This document shows, piece by piece, positions 35,124-44,106 of a stretch of 64,000 nucleotides of DNA; the first letter of the stretch is position 1; every line of letters starts with the position of its first letter. Origin of the DNA: Chryseobacterium sp. (GTDB lineage: Bacteria; Bacteroidota; Bacteroidia; Flavobacteriales; Weeksellaceae); NCBI RefSeq assembly GCF_008014695.1, contig NZ_VOXE01000002.1, forward strand, positions 62,001 to 126,000. Reading direction: 5' to 3'. The notes under the pieces are model-generated. The model made no database searches. It saw only the letters and a program-made list of their open reading frames with translations, and had not been told where the DNA came from. Made by a program: the position numbers and the translations under genes.

Positions 35124-35786
35124 ATGGCGGGATTAACGAATTCTACTATCGGTAGAAAGTATGCAATGGCATTGTCTGCAATGTTTTTGCTCATTTTCCT
35201 TATCATGCACCTTTCGGTCAACATCATTTCCGTTTTCAGTCCGGGCGCTTTTAATACAGCTTCAGATTTTATGGGTTACAATCCATTCATACAGTTTCTG
35301 ATGCAGCCTGTTCTCGCATTTGCAGTGATTTTCCACTTTATTATGGGATTTGTTCTGGAGCTCAAAAACCGCAGTGCACGACCTGTACGTTATGCGGTTA
35401 ACCACGGTTCTGCCAACTCAACATGGATGTCGAGAAATATGATTATTTCCGGTCTTGTGGTTCTGGCATTTTTGGGACTTCATTTTTACGATTTCTGGTG
35501 GCATGAGATCAGTTTCAAATATGTGGATGTAAATACACCGGATGCTGAAAGATTCTGGCCGGAACTTCACGAGAAATTTGCAGATCCTTTAAGGGTAATA
35601 TTTTATGTAGTGTCTTTCATTCTGTTGGGTCTTCATTTGGCGCACGGTTTTCAGTCCTCATTTCAGTCGGTTGGTGCAAGACATCCCAAATACACTCCTG
35701 TGATTAAGGCATTGGGCACCTGGTATTCGATCCTGATTCCGGCAGGTTTTATCTTCATTGCAGTTTATCATTATTTAACTCAGTAA
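35124..35786 (+). CDS. sdhC: Succinate dehydrogenase cytochrome b subunit
   Basis: A 220-residue protein with five membrane helices of the b558 single-subunit anchor type (TIGR02046-like). Candidate haem histidines are in LIMHLSVN, VIFHFIMGF, LGLHFYDF and LGLHLAHGFQSSFQS. It anchors SdhA and SdhB to the inner membrane and passes electrons to menaquinone. The two-haem one-subunit anchor, rather than separate SdhC and SdhD, is the Bacteroidetes form. First gene of sdhCAB. Confidence 0.93.
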   Translation: MAGLTNSTIGRKYAMALSAMFLLIFLIMHLSVNIISVFSPGAFNTASDFMGYNPFIQFLMQPVLAFAVIFHFIMGFVLELKNRSARPVRYAVNHGSANSTWMSRNMIISGLVVLAFLGLHFYDFWWHEISFKYVDVNTPDAERFWPELHEKFADPLRVIFYVVSFILLGLHLAHGFQSSFQSVGARHPKYTPVIKALGTWYSILIPAGFIFIAVYHYLTQ

Positions 35787-35884
35787 AATTTTAAGTTTTT
35801 TGTTAAAATTTAAAATAAAAGTATTCACGAACTCAAATGGAAATCTCCGTATCGTGGATTGATTAAAATTTAAAATTTCTAAAA

Positions 35885-37897
35885 ATGAGCAAATTAGATT
35901 CTAAAATTCCAGCCGGCCCTTTAGCCGACAAATGGAAAAACCATAAAGACCACATGAACCTTGTTGCGCCCAACAATCGCGACAAAATTGATATTATTGT
36001 TGTTGGAACCGGGTTGGCAGGAGGTTCTGCAGCAGCAACTTTGGCAGAACAGGGATATAATGTAAAGGCCTTCTGTTATCAGGATTCACCAAGAAGAGCG
36101 CACTCTATTGCAGCTCAGGGCGGAATCAACGCAGCAAAAAATTATCAGGGCGACGGTGATTCAACCTACCGTTTGTTCTATGACACGATAAAAGGAGGAG
36201 ATTACCGCTCGCGCGAAGCCAATGTATACCGTCTTGCAGAAGTTTCTGCTGATATTATTGACCAGTGCGTTTCACAGGGCGTTCCTTTCGGAAGGGAATA
36301 CGGCGGCCAACTTGACAACCGTTCCTTTGGTGGAGTACAGGTGAAAAGAACTTTTTACGCAAAAGGCCAGACCGGACAGCAGCTTCTATTGGGAGCATAT
36401 TCCGCCATGAGCCGCCAAATCGGAAAAGGCCGGATTAAAATGTATAACCGTCACGAAATGATGGAACTGGTGATCGTTGACGGAAAAGCCAGGGGGATTA
36501 TCGCAAGAAACCTCGTAACCGGTGAAATCGAAAGACATTCTGCACACGCTGTTGTAATTGCTTCCGGAGGTTACGGAAATGTGTATTTTCTTTCCACCAA
36601 TGCAATGGGATCGAACGTTTCCGCAGCCTGGAAAATCCATAAAAAAGGAGCGTATTTCGCAAATCCTTGCTATGTTCAGATTCACCCGACCTGTATCCCG
36701 GTTCATGGAACGCAGCAGTCTAAACTGACGTTAATGTCAGAATCTTTAAGAAACTCAGGAAGAATCTGGGTGCCTAAAAATATTGAAGACGCCGTAGCCA
36801 TCCGCGAAGGAAGGTTAAGAGCCGAAAGCATTCCTGAGGAAAACCGCGATTATTATCTGGAAAGAAGATATCCTGCATTTGGAAATCTCGTTCCGCGGGA
36901 TGTGGCTTCGAGAGCAGCAAAAGAAAGATGCGATGCCGGCTACGGGATCGAAAACAATGATACGAAAGAAGGCGTTTACCTGGATTTCTCTACAGAAATC
37001 ATTAAAAAAGGAACAGAGTCAGCCTTGGAAAAAAATATTCACAATCCTACTCCGCAGCAGATCTACGATTTAGGGAAAGCCTGGATCGAAGAAAAATACG
37101 GAAACCTTTTTGTGATGTATGAAAAAATCACGGCGGATAATCCGTACGTGACTCCAATGAAGATTTATCCTGCGGTTCATTATACGATGGGTGGTGTTTG
37201 GGTAGATTATAATTTACAGTCCACGATTCCGGGATGTTTTGTGATTGGTGAAGCGAATTTCTCCGACCACGGCGCAAACAGACTCGGTGCTTCTGCACTG
37301 ATGCAGGGCTTGGCAGACGGATATTTCGTGCTTCCTTACACCATTGCTGACTATCTTTCAGCAGATATCAGAACCGGTGCCATTCCGACAGATTCGCCGG
37401 ATTTTGCAACGGCCGAGAAAGAGATTAAAGACAAGATCAATTTCTTCATCAATAATAACGGTACGCACACTGTAGATCATTTCCATAAAAAATTAGGACA
37501 CATCATGTGGAATAAAGTGGGGATGGGAAGAACGCCGGAAGGCCTTCAGGAAGCGATCAAAGAAATTGAAGAAGTTAGAGCAGAATTCTGGAGAGATGTA
37601 AAAGTTCCGGGCACAAACGAAGAAATGAACCCTGAACTTGAAAAAGCCTTCAGAGTGGCAGATTTCCTTGAACTGGGTCATTTAATGGCGATTGATGCGC
37701 TGAAAAGAGAAGAATCATGCGGTGGACATTTCCGTTGGGATCATGCAACGCCGGAAGGTGAAGCGGAGCGGGATGATGAAAACTTTAAATATGTTGCAGC
37801 ATGGGAGTATCAGGGAATTGATATCAACAAGGAGGTTATGCACAAAGAAGATCTGATTTACGAAAACATCGAAGTAAAAACCAGAAGTTACAAATAA
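35885..37897 (+). CDS. sdhA: Succinate dehydrogenase / fumarate reductase flavoprotein subunit
   Basis: A 670-residue flavoprotein. The FAD dinucleotide motif is GTGLAGG (41-47). [12 protein letters not shown] carries the His (73) that binds FAD covalently in the family. Substrate residues occur in HPTCIPVHG, and [25 protein letters not shown] closes the FAD site. The longer length matches the menaquinone-linked Bacteroidetes type. It oxidises succinate to fumarate or the reverse, in complex with SdhB and SdhC. Confidence 0.96.
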   Translation: MSKLDSKIPAGPLADKWKNHKDHMNLVAPNNRDKIDIIVVGTGLAGGSAAATLAEQGYNVKAFCYQDSPRRAHSIAAQGGINAAKNYQGDGDSTYRLFYDTIKGGDYRSREANVYRLAEVSADIIDQCVSQGVPFGREYGGQLDNRSFGGVQVKRTFYAKGQTGQQLLLGAYSAMSRQIGKGRIKMYNRHEMMELVIVDGKARGIIARNLVTGEIERHSAHAVVIASGGYGNVYFLSTNAMGSNVSAAWKIHKKGAYFANPCYVQIHPTCIPVHGTQQSKLTLMSESLRNSGRIWVPKNIEDAVAIREGRLRAESIPEENRDYYLERRYPAFGNLVPRDVASRAAKERCDAGYGIENNDTKEGVYLDFSTEIIKKGTESALEKNIHNPTPQQIYDLGKAWIEEKYGNLFVMYEKITADNPYVTPMKIYPAVHYTMGGVWVDYNLQSTIPGCFVIGEANFSDHGANRLGASALMQGLADGYFVLPYTIADYLSADIRTGAIPTDSPDFATAEKEIKDKINFFINNNGTHTVDHFHKKLGHIMWNKVGMGRTPEGLQEAIKEIEEVRAEFWRDVKVPGTNEEMNPELEKAFRVADFLELGHLMAIDALKREESCGGHFRWDHATPEGEAERDDENFKYVAAWEYQGIDINKEVMHKEDLIYENIEVKTRSYK

Positions 37898-37918
37898 CCT
37901 CCATTAAAACAGAATACA

Positions 37919-38686
37919 ATGAGTGCAAAAAAAGGACTTAATCTGACTCTGAAAATTTGGAGACAGAAAAACAATAAATCAAAAGGACAGTTTGAGACCT
38001 ATAAAATCTCCGATGTCCCTACCGCTTCATCTTTCCTGGAAATGTTGGACATGCTCAATGAGAATTTGATCAATGACGGAAAAGAACCGATTGCTTTCGA
38101 CCACGACTGCCGCGAAGGAATCTGCGGAATGTGTTCGCTGTATATCAACGGCAGGGCGCACGGTCCCGATACCGGAATCACGACTTGTCAGCTGCACATG
38201 AGAATGTTCAAAGACGGTGAAACGATTCATATTGAGCCTTGGAGAAGCGTTGCTTTTCCTGTGATCAAGGATTTAGTAGTAGACCGGAGTTCTTTCGACA
38301 GGGTAATGGCTGCTGGTGGATTTATTTCTGTGAACACTTCCGGAAATACGCTTGATGCCAACGCCATTCCGGTGCCGAAGGAAGATGCCGACAAAGCCAT
38401 GGATGCAGCTGCATGCATCGCATGTGGTGCATGTGTGGCAAGCTGTAAAAATGGATCGGCCATGCTTTTCGTAGGAGCAAAGGTTTCCCAGTTCGCATTA
38501 TTGCCGCAGGGACGTGTTGAAGCGAAGCGAAGAGTGTTGAATATGGTGAAGGCAATGGATGAAGAAGGCTTTGGAAACTGTTCCAACACCGGCGCGTGTG
38601 AAGTGGAATGTCCGAAAGGAATTTCTCTTGAAAACATCGCCAGAATGAACCGAGAATACATGTCAGCACACTTGGACAGAGGTTAG
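37919..38686 (+). CDS. sdhB: Succinate dehydrogenase iron-sulfur subunit
   Basis: A 255-residue protein. The [2Fe-2S] domain has Cys64, 69, 72 and 90 (CREGICGMC...TTC). The C-terminal ferredoxin domain has CIACGAC (166-172) plus C176 for the [4Fe-4S] cluster, and [11 protein letters not shown] (221-231), where the [3Fe-4S] cluster belongs. It connects SdhA to the SdhC anchor. It starts 21 bp after sdhA. Confidence 0.96.
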   Translation: MSAKKGLNLTLKIWRQKNNKSKGQFETYKISDVPTASSFLEMLDMLNENLINDGKEPIAFDHDCREGICGMCSLYINGRAHGPDTGITTCQLHMRMFKDGETIHIEPWRSVAFPVIKDLVVDRSSFDRVMAAGGFISVNTSGNTLDANAIPVPKEDADKAMDAAACIACGACVASCKNGSAMLFVGAKVSQFALLPQGRVEAKRRVLNMVKAMDEEGFGNCSNTGACEVECPKGISLENIARMNREYMSAHLDRG

Positions 38687-38706
38687 CATTTATCAAATAT
38701 CTATAT

Positions 38707-38738
38707 AAAAACCGTTTTCTGAATGAAAGCGGTTTTTT
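38707..38738 (+). terminator. Rho-independent terminator of sdhCAB
   Basis: AAAACCG / CGGTTTT outer stem, with an inner TTTC / GAAA pairing around the loop, followed by TT. It is close after the sdhB stop. Confidence 0.65.
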
Positions 38739-38795
38739 GCTGTTAAAACTTTCACAAAAATTCAATTTATATTTTAAATAACTCGGGGAATAACT

Positions 38796-38803
38796 TATTT
38801 TTG
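38796..38803 (+). promoter_or_regulatory. -7 box of the thioredoxin-like lipoprotein gene
   Basis: TATTTTTG matches TAnnTTTG, 61 bp before the ATG at 38865. Confidence 0.45.
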
Positions 38804-38864
38804 TGAAAATTTAATCATCATGACCTTTGGTACCGAAAAATTTAAAATAAAAAAAATACAACTA

Positions 38865-40388
38865 ATGACTAAAACGTATCTGTTATTGTTCTTCATTGCG
38901 CTTTTTGCCGTTTCATGTTCCAAGAAAGTGGAGATCAACGGAAAGATCAATGGTACCGCTTCTCCTTTGGAAAGAGTGGAATTTATTGAGGCTTCAGGAG
39001 TGGCGACTTTGCCTCTTACAAATATTGGAGTGGACGCGAACGGAAACTTCAAAGGAGATTTCGAAGCACCTAAAAACGGAATGTATGTAATTTCCTATGC
39101 CGGAAAACAGAACCTCATCTACCTGAAAGGCGGACAAACTGTTAACATCTCCGGAAATGCAGCTACTTTCCCTACAGAATATGTGATTAATGGCGATGCA
39201 AAAGGTAACAACGATTTCCTTCAGAACTCGCAGAAATTCCTTGCAGGCTATGCAGGCAAAGTAAACATGCAGGAAATGATGCAGCGCGACGAAGCTTCTT
39301 TTCTGAAAGGGATTCAGAAAATTCATGATGACCTCGTGAAAAACATTGAAGAGAACGCCAAGAAAACCAAAGCCGACAATGATGTGGTGGAGTGGAAGAA
39401 ACATGATCTTGCAAGCACCATACTGTCTATTATGGCACAGTACGAAACTACAAAAGCCATGGCATCAGGTAATCCTGCATACAAGTCAGGAAAGAATTTC
39501 GTGGATTTCGAGAATAAACTTCAGCCGGATAAAGATAAAATGGTAAAGGAAATTCCATCATACCGGAATTATCTCCTGTCCAAAATGACAGCAGACTTCC
39601 AGAAATATGGGGAAGCCAACAATAAAGACAATAAACTTTCCATGACGGAACTGTTCAACAATTATCTTAAAACTCAGAAAGACGTTTCTCAGGTGACCAA
39701 AGATTACCTTTTGGCCTATGTAATGGCACAGTCGGATATTCAGCCAACTACCCCAAAAGAGACTCAGGACAAAATAGCGAAGATTATTGAAAACGACATC
39801 AAAGATGCCGGCGTGAAAGCTGATCTTAAAAAAATCCAGTTCGTGGTTTCCGGCCTTAAGGTAGGTGAAGCTGCTCCCGATGCTGCCCTGATCAAACAGG
39901 ACGGTAAAGCCTTCAAGATTTCTGAGAACAACGGAAAACCTACTATGATGGTGTTTTATGCTTCATGGAACCCATACATTTCAGAAAGTGTAATCCCTGT
40001 GCTTACAGAAGTGACCAACTTCTACAAATCGAAAATGAATTTTGTATATGTAAATCTTGATGATACCAAAGATCAGTTTATTAAAACAAGCAATGCTTTG
40101 ATGAAGGGCTTACCCGGAACCAATGTATATGCAGAAGGCGGATTGAAGTCTGATCTTGCTAAAAAATACGGTATTTACGGTTTCAAACTTCCAAGTTTTG
40201 TAGTACTGGATAAAACGGGGAAAGTGGCCAGCAGAGCGTTCTTCAACCTTGGAGATCCTGAAATGGTAACCGTTCTGGACCGTGAAACCGGTCTTAAGGC
40301 GCCGTCGGTGCAGCCCGAGGTTCAGCTTCAGAATCAACTGATCCCGCAGCAAGAGTCGGCACAGCAGCAGGCTCCTGCAACCAAGTAG
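38865..40388 (+). CDS. Thioredoxin-like lipoprotein with DUF4369 domain, cysteines lost
   Basis: About 507 residues. A lipoprotein signal peptide ends in FAVSC. The N-terminal part (about 20-120) resembles DUF4369 (EINGKINGTASPLERVEFIEA, YVISYAGKQNLIYLKGGQTVNISG). A helical middle follows. The C-terminal part (about 335-480) is a TlpA/AhpC-type thioredoxin fold (LKVGEAAPDAALIKQDGKAF, MMVFYASWNPYISES, KYGIYGFKLPSFVVLDKTG). Where the redox motif WCxxC should be, it reads W368-N-P-Y-I, so it cannot do dithiol chemistry. A Gln-rich tail ends it. The ATG at 38865 is chosen because it directly precedes the signal peptide. Role unknown. Confidence 0.75.
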   Translation: MTKTYLLLFFIALFAVSCSKKVEINGKINGTASPLERVEFIEASGVATLPLTNIGVDANGNFKGDFEAPKNGMYVISYAGKQNLIYLKGGQTVNISGNAATFPTEYVINGDAKGNNDFLQNSQKFLAGYAGKVNMQEMMQRDEASFLKGIQKIHDDLVKNIEENAKKTKADNDVVEWKKHDLASTILSIMAQYETTKAMASGNPAYKSGKNFVDFENKLQPDKDKMVKEIPSYRNYLLSKMTADFQKYGEANNKDNKLSMTELFNNYLKTQKDVSQVTKDYLLAYVMAQSDIQPTTPKETQDKIAKIIENDIKDAGVKADLKKIQFVVSGLKVGEAAPDAALIKQDGKAFKISENNGKPTMMVFYASWNPYISESVIPVLTEVTNFYKSKMNFVYVNLDDTKDQFIKTSNALMKGLPGTNVYAEGGLKSDLAKKYGIYGFKLPSFVVLDKTGKVASRAFFNLGDPEMVTVLDRETGLKAPSVQPEVQLQNQLIPQQESAQQQAPATK

Positions 40389-40410
40389 ATCTAAATAATA
40401 TTTTATATGA

Positions 40411-40437
40411 AACCTTGTCATTCGACAAGGTTTTTTT
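40411..40437 (+). terminator. Rho-independent terminator
   Basis: A perfect 9-bp stem (AACCTTGTC / GACAAGGTT) with loop ATTC, followed by TTTTT. Confidence 0.85.
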
Positions 40438-40458
40438 AATTTTAGTGAAAATTGCTTT

Positions 40459-40785
40459 ATGAAAGAACAGAAACTCCTTATTTCCGCACCGCTGCTCTAT
40501 GGAATTGCGCTTCTCGGAGCCGTATTTACCATCATTACCGTAACACTGGATGCCGCGGTGCTGGGATTGAATATCCCGGCAAACTTCTTCCTTTTTGTAG
40601 GGTCATTCTGCACCCTTATGGCGATCCTTGTGTCCGCCGCCGATGTTTTCCGCAATCAGGTGAAGAACAGAGCCCTTTGGCTCGTGACTTTCGTCATCTT
40701 TGGCGGAATCGGAGTCCTGTACTATCTCTATAACCGGAAAAGGTTTCTTGCTAAAAGCAACATTAATTTAAATCATTTGCCATGA
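40459..40785 (+). CDS. Small membrane protein of unknown function (first of a pair)
   Basis: 108 residues. Hydrophobic segments lie at about 8-30, 38-62 and 71-92. The last segment LWLVTFVIFGGIGVLYYLYNRK, with flanking basic residues, resembles the C-terminal half of the PLDc_N-like small membrane module. No signal for a known family is strong enough for a name. Its stop overlaps the start of the next gene (ATGA), so they are coupled. Confidence 0.65.
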   Translation: MKEQKLLISAPLLYGIALLGAVFTIITVTLDAAVLGLNIPANFFLFVGSFCTLMAILVSAADVFRNQVKNRALWLVTFVIFGGIGVLYYLYNRKRFLAKSNINLNHLP

Positions 40786-41087
40786 ATGTTTCTCCAATGT
40801 TGATCGACCGCCGCACTTTACTGGGGCTGGCTTTTCTAAGTCTTGCCATTATACTTATTGGTGCCCTACTGAAGATTACCCATTTCAGCATAGGACCCAT
40901 TACCGGCAACTATCTGTTGGCCGTTGGTCTTGTTCCCGGATTTTTTGTCTGGGCACTGGTCATTTATGATATTCTGAAACATTCCTTCCGGAATTCTTTA
41001 CTTTGGCTCATTGGCATAATCTTCTTCGGGAATCTAGGATGCATTGTCTATCTTCTCCAGCGCGATGAACTGGTGACGCGGCGTTAA
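40782..41087 (+). CDS. Small membrane protein of unknown function (second of a pair)
   Basis: 101 residues with three hydrophobic segments (about 12-33, 45-65 and 73-92). The C-terminal pattern NSLLWLIGIIFFGNLGCIVYLLQRDE parallels the upstream gene (NRALWLVTFVIFGGIGVLYYLYNRKR), so the two look like diverged paralogues. The arrangement is a translationally coupled two-gene unit. Function unknown; a PLDc_N-like membrane module is the nearest pattern I can see. Confidence 0.65.
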   Translation: MNVSPMLIDRRTLLGLAFLSLAIILIGALLKITHFSIGPITGNYLLAVGLVPGFFVWALVIYDILKHSFRNSLLWLIGIIFFGNLGCIVYLLQRDELVTRR

Positions 41088-41215
41088 ACCCTCATTTTCT
41101 TCAGATATTCCGCGAGATGAGAACCTTTTTTCCTTAATTTTTTAAGGAGGGATGAAGCGATTTTTTTGGATAATTTATGCCGGCTGCGCACCCTGTATTC
41201 ATGCGGCCTACAAAA

Positions 41216-41313
41216 GACCCGTATCTTTTACACAAAAGATGCGGGTCTTTTCACAAAAAGATACGGGTCATTTATCCAAACGATGCGGGTCATTTGTGTA
41301 AACGATGCGGGTC
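41216..41313. repeat. 22-bp periodic array, five units (first one inverted)
   Basis: The 10-bp core GATRCGGGTC occurs at 41238, 41260, 41282 and 41304, exactly 22 bp apart. One further unit, 22 bp before the first, is GACCCGTATC at 41216, the exact reverse complement of GATACGGGTC. Units are flanked by A-rich runs before (AAAA or AAAC) and T-rich runs after (TTTT or ATTT), so each unit is an imperfect 18-bp palindrome. The 12-bp gaps vary in sequence. Confidence 0.9.
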
Positions 41314-41543
41314 ATTTTTACACCCCTCTGCTAAGCACTTGCAACACTTCAGCATCAGCCCTGAAAAACTGTCTTTCGAAAGGGTTTCAGCGCTTCAATG
41401 TTGTGAAAATTGATTGCATTGGTTCTTACGCTTATGCTATTTATTTTCCGCATTTTTCTCCCTCTTTTTTTCTTCATGATCGTGTGTGTGCGGGCAATTG
41501 CAAAGTCAGCCCCTGAAGTTTATGGATATTATTTTCAAAACCT

Positions 41544-41551
41544 TACTTTTG
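41544..41551 (+). promoter_or_regulatory. -7 box of rlmD
   Basis: TACTTTTG matches TAnnTTTG and ends 4 bp before the rlmD ATG. Confidence 0.5.
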
Positions 41552-41555
41552 CACC

Positions 41556-42968
41556 ATGGCAAAACACAAAAAGAAAAATCTTGTTCTTGAGAATATCAAA
41601 CTCACCTCTGCCGGTTCCAAAGGCGTAGCAGTAGGCCGGACCGAAGAAGGCAAGACCGTGCTGGTCTCCGGAGCAGTTCCGGGAGATACCGTGAATGTGC
41701 GGGTGAAAAAAGCAAAATCGAATTACTTTGAAGGCGAAGCAATTGATATTATCGTGCGTTCGCCTTACCGTGTGGAGCCAAAATGCATCCATTTCGGCGT
41801 ATGCGGCGGCTGCAAATGGCAGAACCTGTCTTATGAAAAGCAGCTCGACATCAAGCAGGATGAGGTGTACAACCATATTAAAAGAATCGGCGGTTTCGAG
41901 GATTTTGAAACCATGCCCATCATTGGCAGCGAAGAGCAGTATTTCTACCGCAACAAAATGGAGTTCTCTTTTTCCAACTCGCGCTGGCTCACGCATTATG
42001 AGATCAGTTCCGAAGAGAATTTCGGCAACCGAGATGCCCTCGGTTTCCATATCCCGGGCCAGTGGAGCAAGATCCTGGACCTGAAGGAATGCTGGCTTCA
42101 GGAAGATCCTTCGAACGCCATAAGACTTGCGGTGAAGAACTACGCTGTACAGAACGGACTGGAGTTTTTTGATGTAAAGAATCAGCAGGGTTTCCTCAGG
42201 ACGCTTATGCTTCGCCAGACTTCGAAAGGGGAATGGATGGTACTCTTCCAGCTCTTCCGCGAAGAGAAAGAGAACCGCGAGCAGCTTTTTGAATATCTGC
42301 TGAAGGAATTTCCTCAGATCAAGACCTTAGTGTATACCATCAATGCCAAACAGAATGACTCGATTTATGACCAGGATATAGAGACGTATTTCGGAGACGG
42401 CTATCTGATGGAAGAAATGGACGGCCTGTTTTTCAAAATAGGACCCAAATCATTTTTCCAGACCAATTACCGGCAGGCATTGCAGCTCTACCGCAAAACA
42501 TTGGAATTTGCAGATCTGCAGGGACACGAGGTGGTATATGATTTATACACCGGCACGGGAACCATCGCCCAGTATGTTGCACGGAATGCGAAACAGGTGA
42601 TCGGTATTGAGTCGGTTCAGGAAGCCATCAACGCAGCGAAAGAGCATGCTGAAATCAACGGTCTCGACAACTGTACGTTTTACTGCGGCGACATGAAGGA
42701 CATCTTCAACGATGGTTTTCTCGCCAGTCACCCGAAAGCGGATGTTCTGATTACCGATCCGCCAAGAGACGGCATGCACCAGAAGGTGGTAGAGCAGATC
42801 CTGAAACTGGCGCCGGAGAAGATTGTTTACGTAAGCTGCAACTCGGCTACACAGGCCAGGGATATCGCTTTGATGAAAGATGCCTACCGCCTTGTGAAGA
42901 TCCTGCCGGTGGATATGTTCCCGCAGACGCATCATGTAGAGAATATTGCCCTGCTTGTTAAAATATAA
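41556..42968 (+). CDS. rlmD: 23S rRNA (uracil(1939)-C(5))-methyltransferase RlmD
   Basis: A 470-residue RumA/TrmA-type methyltransferase. An N-terminal TRAM domain (about 10-65) comes first. The [4Fe-4S] ligands are Cys77, 83, 86 and 179 (CIHFGVCGGC and ECWLQ). The SAM-binding region is YDLYTGTGTIAQYVARNA, then DPPRDGMH. The catalytic Cys428 lies in YVSCNSAT. It makes m5U in large-subunit rRNA. The exact target position cannot be told from sequence and could be another uridine. It is followed by DUF6452 and DUF6048 genes. Confidence 0.92.
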   Translation: MAKHKKKNLVLENIKLTSAGSKGVAVGRTEEGKTVLVSGAVPGDTVNVRVKKAKSNYFEGEAIDIIVRSPYRVEPKCIHFGVCGGCKWQNLSYEKQLDIKQDEVYNHIKRIGGFEDFETMPIIGSEEQYFYRNKMEFSFSNSRWLTHYEISSEENFGNRDALGFHIPGQWSKILDLKECWLQEDPSNAIRLAVKNYAVQNGLEFFDVKNQQGFLRTLMLRQTSKGEWMVLFQLFREEKENREQLFEYLLKEFPQIKTLVYTINAKQNDSIYDQDIETYFGDGYLMEEMDGLFFKIGPKSFFQTNYRQALQLYRKTLEFADLQGHEVVYDLYTGTGTIAQYVARNAKQVIGIESVQEAINAAKEHAEINGLDNCTFYCGDMKDIFNDGFLASHPKADVLITDPPRDGMHQKVVEQILKLAPEKIVYVSCNSATQARDIALMKDAYRLVKILPVDMFPQTHHVENIALLVKI

Positions 42969-42988
42969 TAGCTTAATTTTAATGTCAA

Positions 42989-43477
42989 ATGCGATCCATG
43001 AAATTATTAAAGACCGTCTTTTCCCTCGTCATGATCCTTTCGCTTCTGTCCTGCGGAAGTGATGATGACATCTGCACAAGCGGCGAAGCCACCCCAAGGA
43101 TGAAGCTCAAATTCAAGACCCAGAGCACCGGTAAAGCCAAAACCCTGGACTCTGTATTCGTATATGTTGATTACGGCAATGGAATGATCCCGGTAGAGGA
43201 AAGAAAAATGGCAACCGATTCGGTTTTTGTTCCGCTAAGGGTGGATGAACAGCCTTTTACCGATGTGTATGTCGGGCTCAGCAAAGCCGGAGCAAAATCG
43301 AAGATCCGGGTGAGTTATGTAACGAAATCCGAATATGTTTCGCCCGCCTGCGGCATTAAAAAGATCTATGAAAATGTGACTTCCGCCCTTACCGTTCCAA
43401 CGCCGGTTCTTGGATTGGATCAGCAACAAACCCAAATTACAGATGAAAACAAAACGCATATTTTTCTTCTTTTTTAG
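42989..43477 (+). CDS. DUF6452 family lipoprotein
   Basis: A 162-residue lipoprotein (signal peptide ending LLSC) followed by DDICTSGEATPRMKLKFKTQ, which fits DUF6452. A later Cys in SPACGIKKIYENV is also typical. The first ATG (42989) or the one at 42998 can be the start. In flavobacteria this family is regularly located between rlmD and a DUF6048 gene, and that is the order here. The function is unknown. It starts 20 bp after rlmD and overlaps the next gene by 35 bp. Confidence 0.75.
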   Translation: MRSMKLLKTVFSLVMILSLLSCGSDDDICTSGEATPRMKLKFKTQSTGKAKTLDSVFVYVDYGNGMIPVEERKMATDSVFVPLRVDEQPFTDVYVGLSKAGAKSKIRVSYVTKSEYVSPACGIKKIYENVTSALTVPTPVLGLDQQQTQITDENKTHIFLLF

Positions 43478-44099
43478 TCTTCTTTTTATCCTGAATGCTG
43501 CCCAAAAGCAGGATTCGGTAAAAGTAAAGTTCAGATATGAGCCGAATTTTCTTGTAGGATTCGACCTGCTGAATGGCGGAATGAGTTTCTTTACCGACCG
43601 GAAAGTGTTTCAGGGTTTTATTTCCTCGAAGATTAAAAATAATATTCACGCTGTAGTTGACGCCGGTTTCGAGAAAAACAGGTATCAGAAAAACGGGTAT
43701 GATGCTGACGTTTCGGGACCTTTTATTAAACTGGGTGCCTTTTATATGCTGAGCAAAGACCCGGAAAATGAATTCAACGGCTTTTATGGCGGCGGAAAAG
43801 TGGCGGGTTCTTTCTATAAACAGGAATACCGCGCGGTTCCGGTCCGCGGTTTCGGCGAGAGTGCTACATCGGTAGCTTTTCCGGAATCAGCTCAGTCGTC
43901 TTATTGGCTGGAAGGGGTAGTCGGCGGAAGAGTCAAACTTTTTGACTCGAACTTTTATATCGATGTGAATGTTCAGCCGCATTATTTGCTGTATTCCACG
44001 AAGCAGGAAGAAATTCAGCCGATGATTGTTCCAGGTTTCGGGCGCAGTTCCACTAAATTCGGTGTAGGCTTTTCCTGGAATGTAGCGTATATGTTTTAG
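43443..44099 (+). CDS. DUF6048 family protein
   Basis: A 218-residue exported protein. The signal peptide begins at the ATG at 43443 (KTKRIFFFFFSLLFILNAAQ). The mature part is rich in beta strands with aromatic ends (FLVGFDLLNGGMSFFTDRKVFQGFISSKI, GVGFSWNVAYMF), suggesting an outer-membrane beta barrel. The upstream start at 43410 would lengthen the overlap and add nothing signal-like. It overlaps the DUF6452 gene in another frame by 35 bp. Confidence 0.75.
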   Translation: MKTKRIFFFFFSLLFILNAAQKQDSVKVKFRYEPNFLVGFDLLNGGMSFFTDRKVFQGFISSKIKNNIHAVVDAGFEKNRYQKNGYDADVSGPFIKLGAFYMLSKDPENEFNGFYGGGKVAGSFYKQEYRAVPVRGFGESATSVAFPESAQSSYWLEGVVGGRVKLFDSNFYIDVNVQPHYLLYSTKQEEIQPMIVPGFGRSSTKFGVGFSWNVAYMF

Positions 44100-44106
44100 A
44101 GAACAT

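Larger units (their letters stand above)
41088..41555 (+). other. 468-bp gene-free region upstream of rlmD
   Basis: No convincing gene is present. It holds a TCCTTAA / TTAAGGA inverted repeat (about 41131-41148), the 22-bp periodic array (41216-41313), and the rlmD -7 box. Short open frames exist here, but they merely read the repeats in shifting frames. Confidence 0.7.

Noticed and set aside
41216-41313. CRISPR array
   Set aside because: The conserved core is only 10 bp with 12-bp gaps, and no cas genes are present.
41166-41516. Open frames with repeated short motifs (such as KRCGSF) over the 22-bp array
   Set aside because: The repeat period is not a multiple of 3, so the frames just read one DNA repeat in different phases; no start or promoter signal fits.
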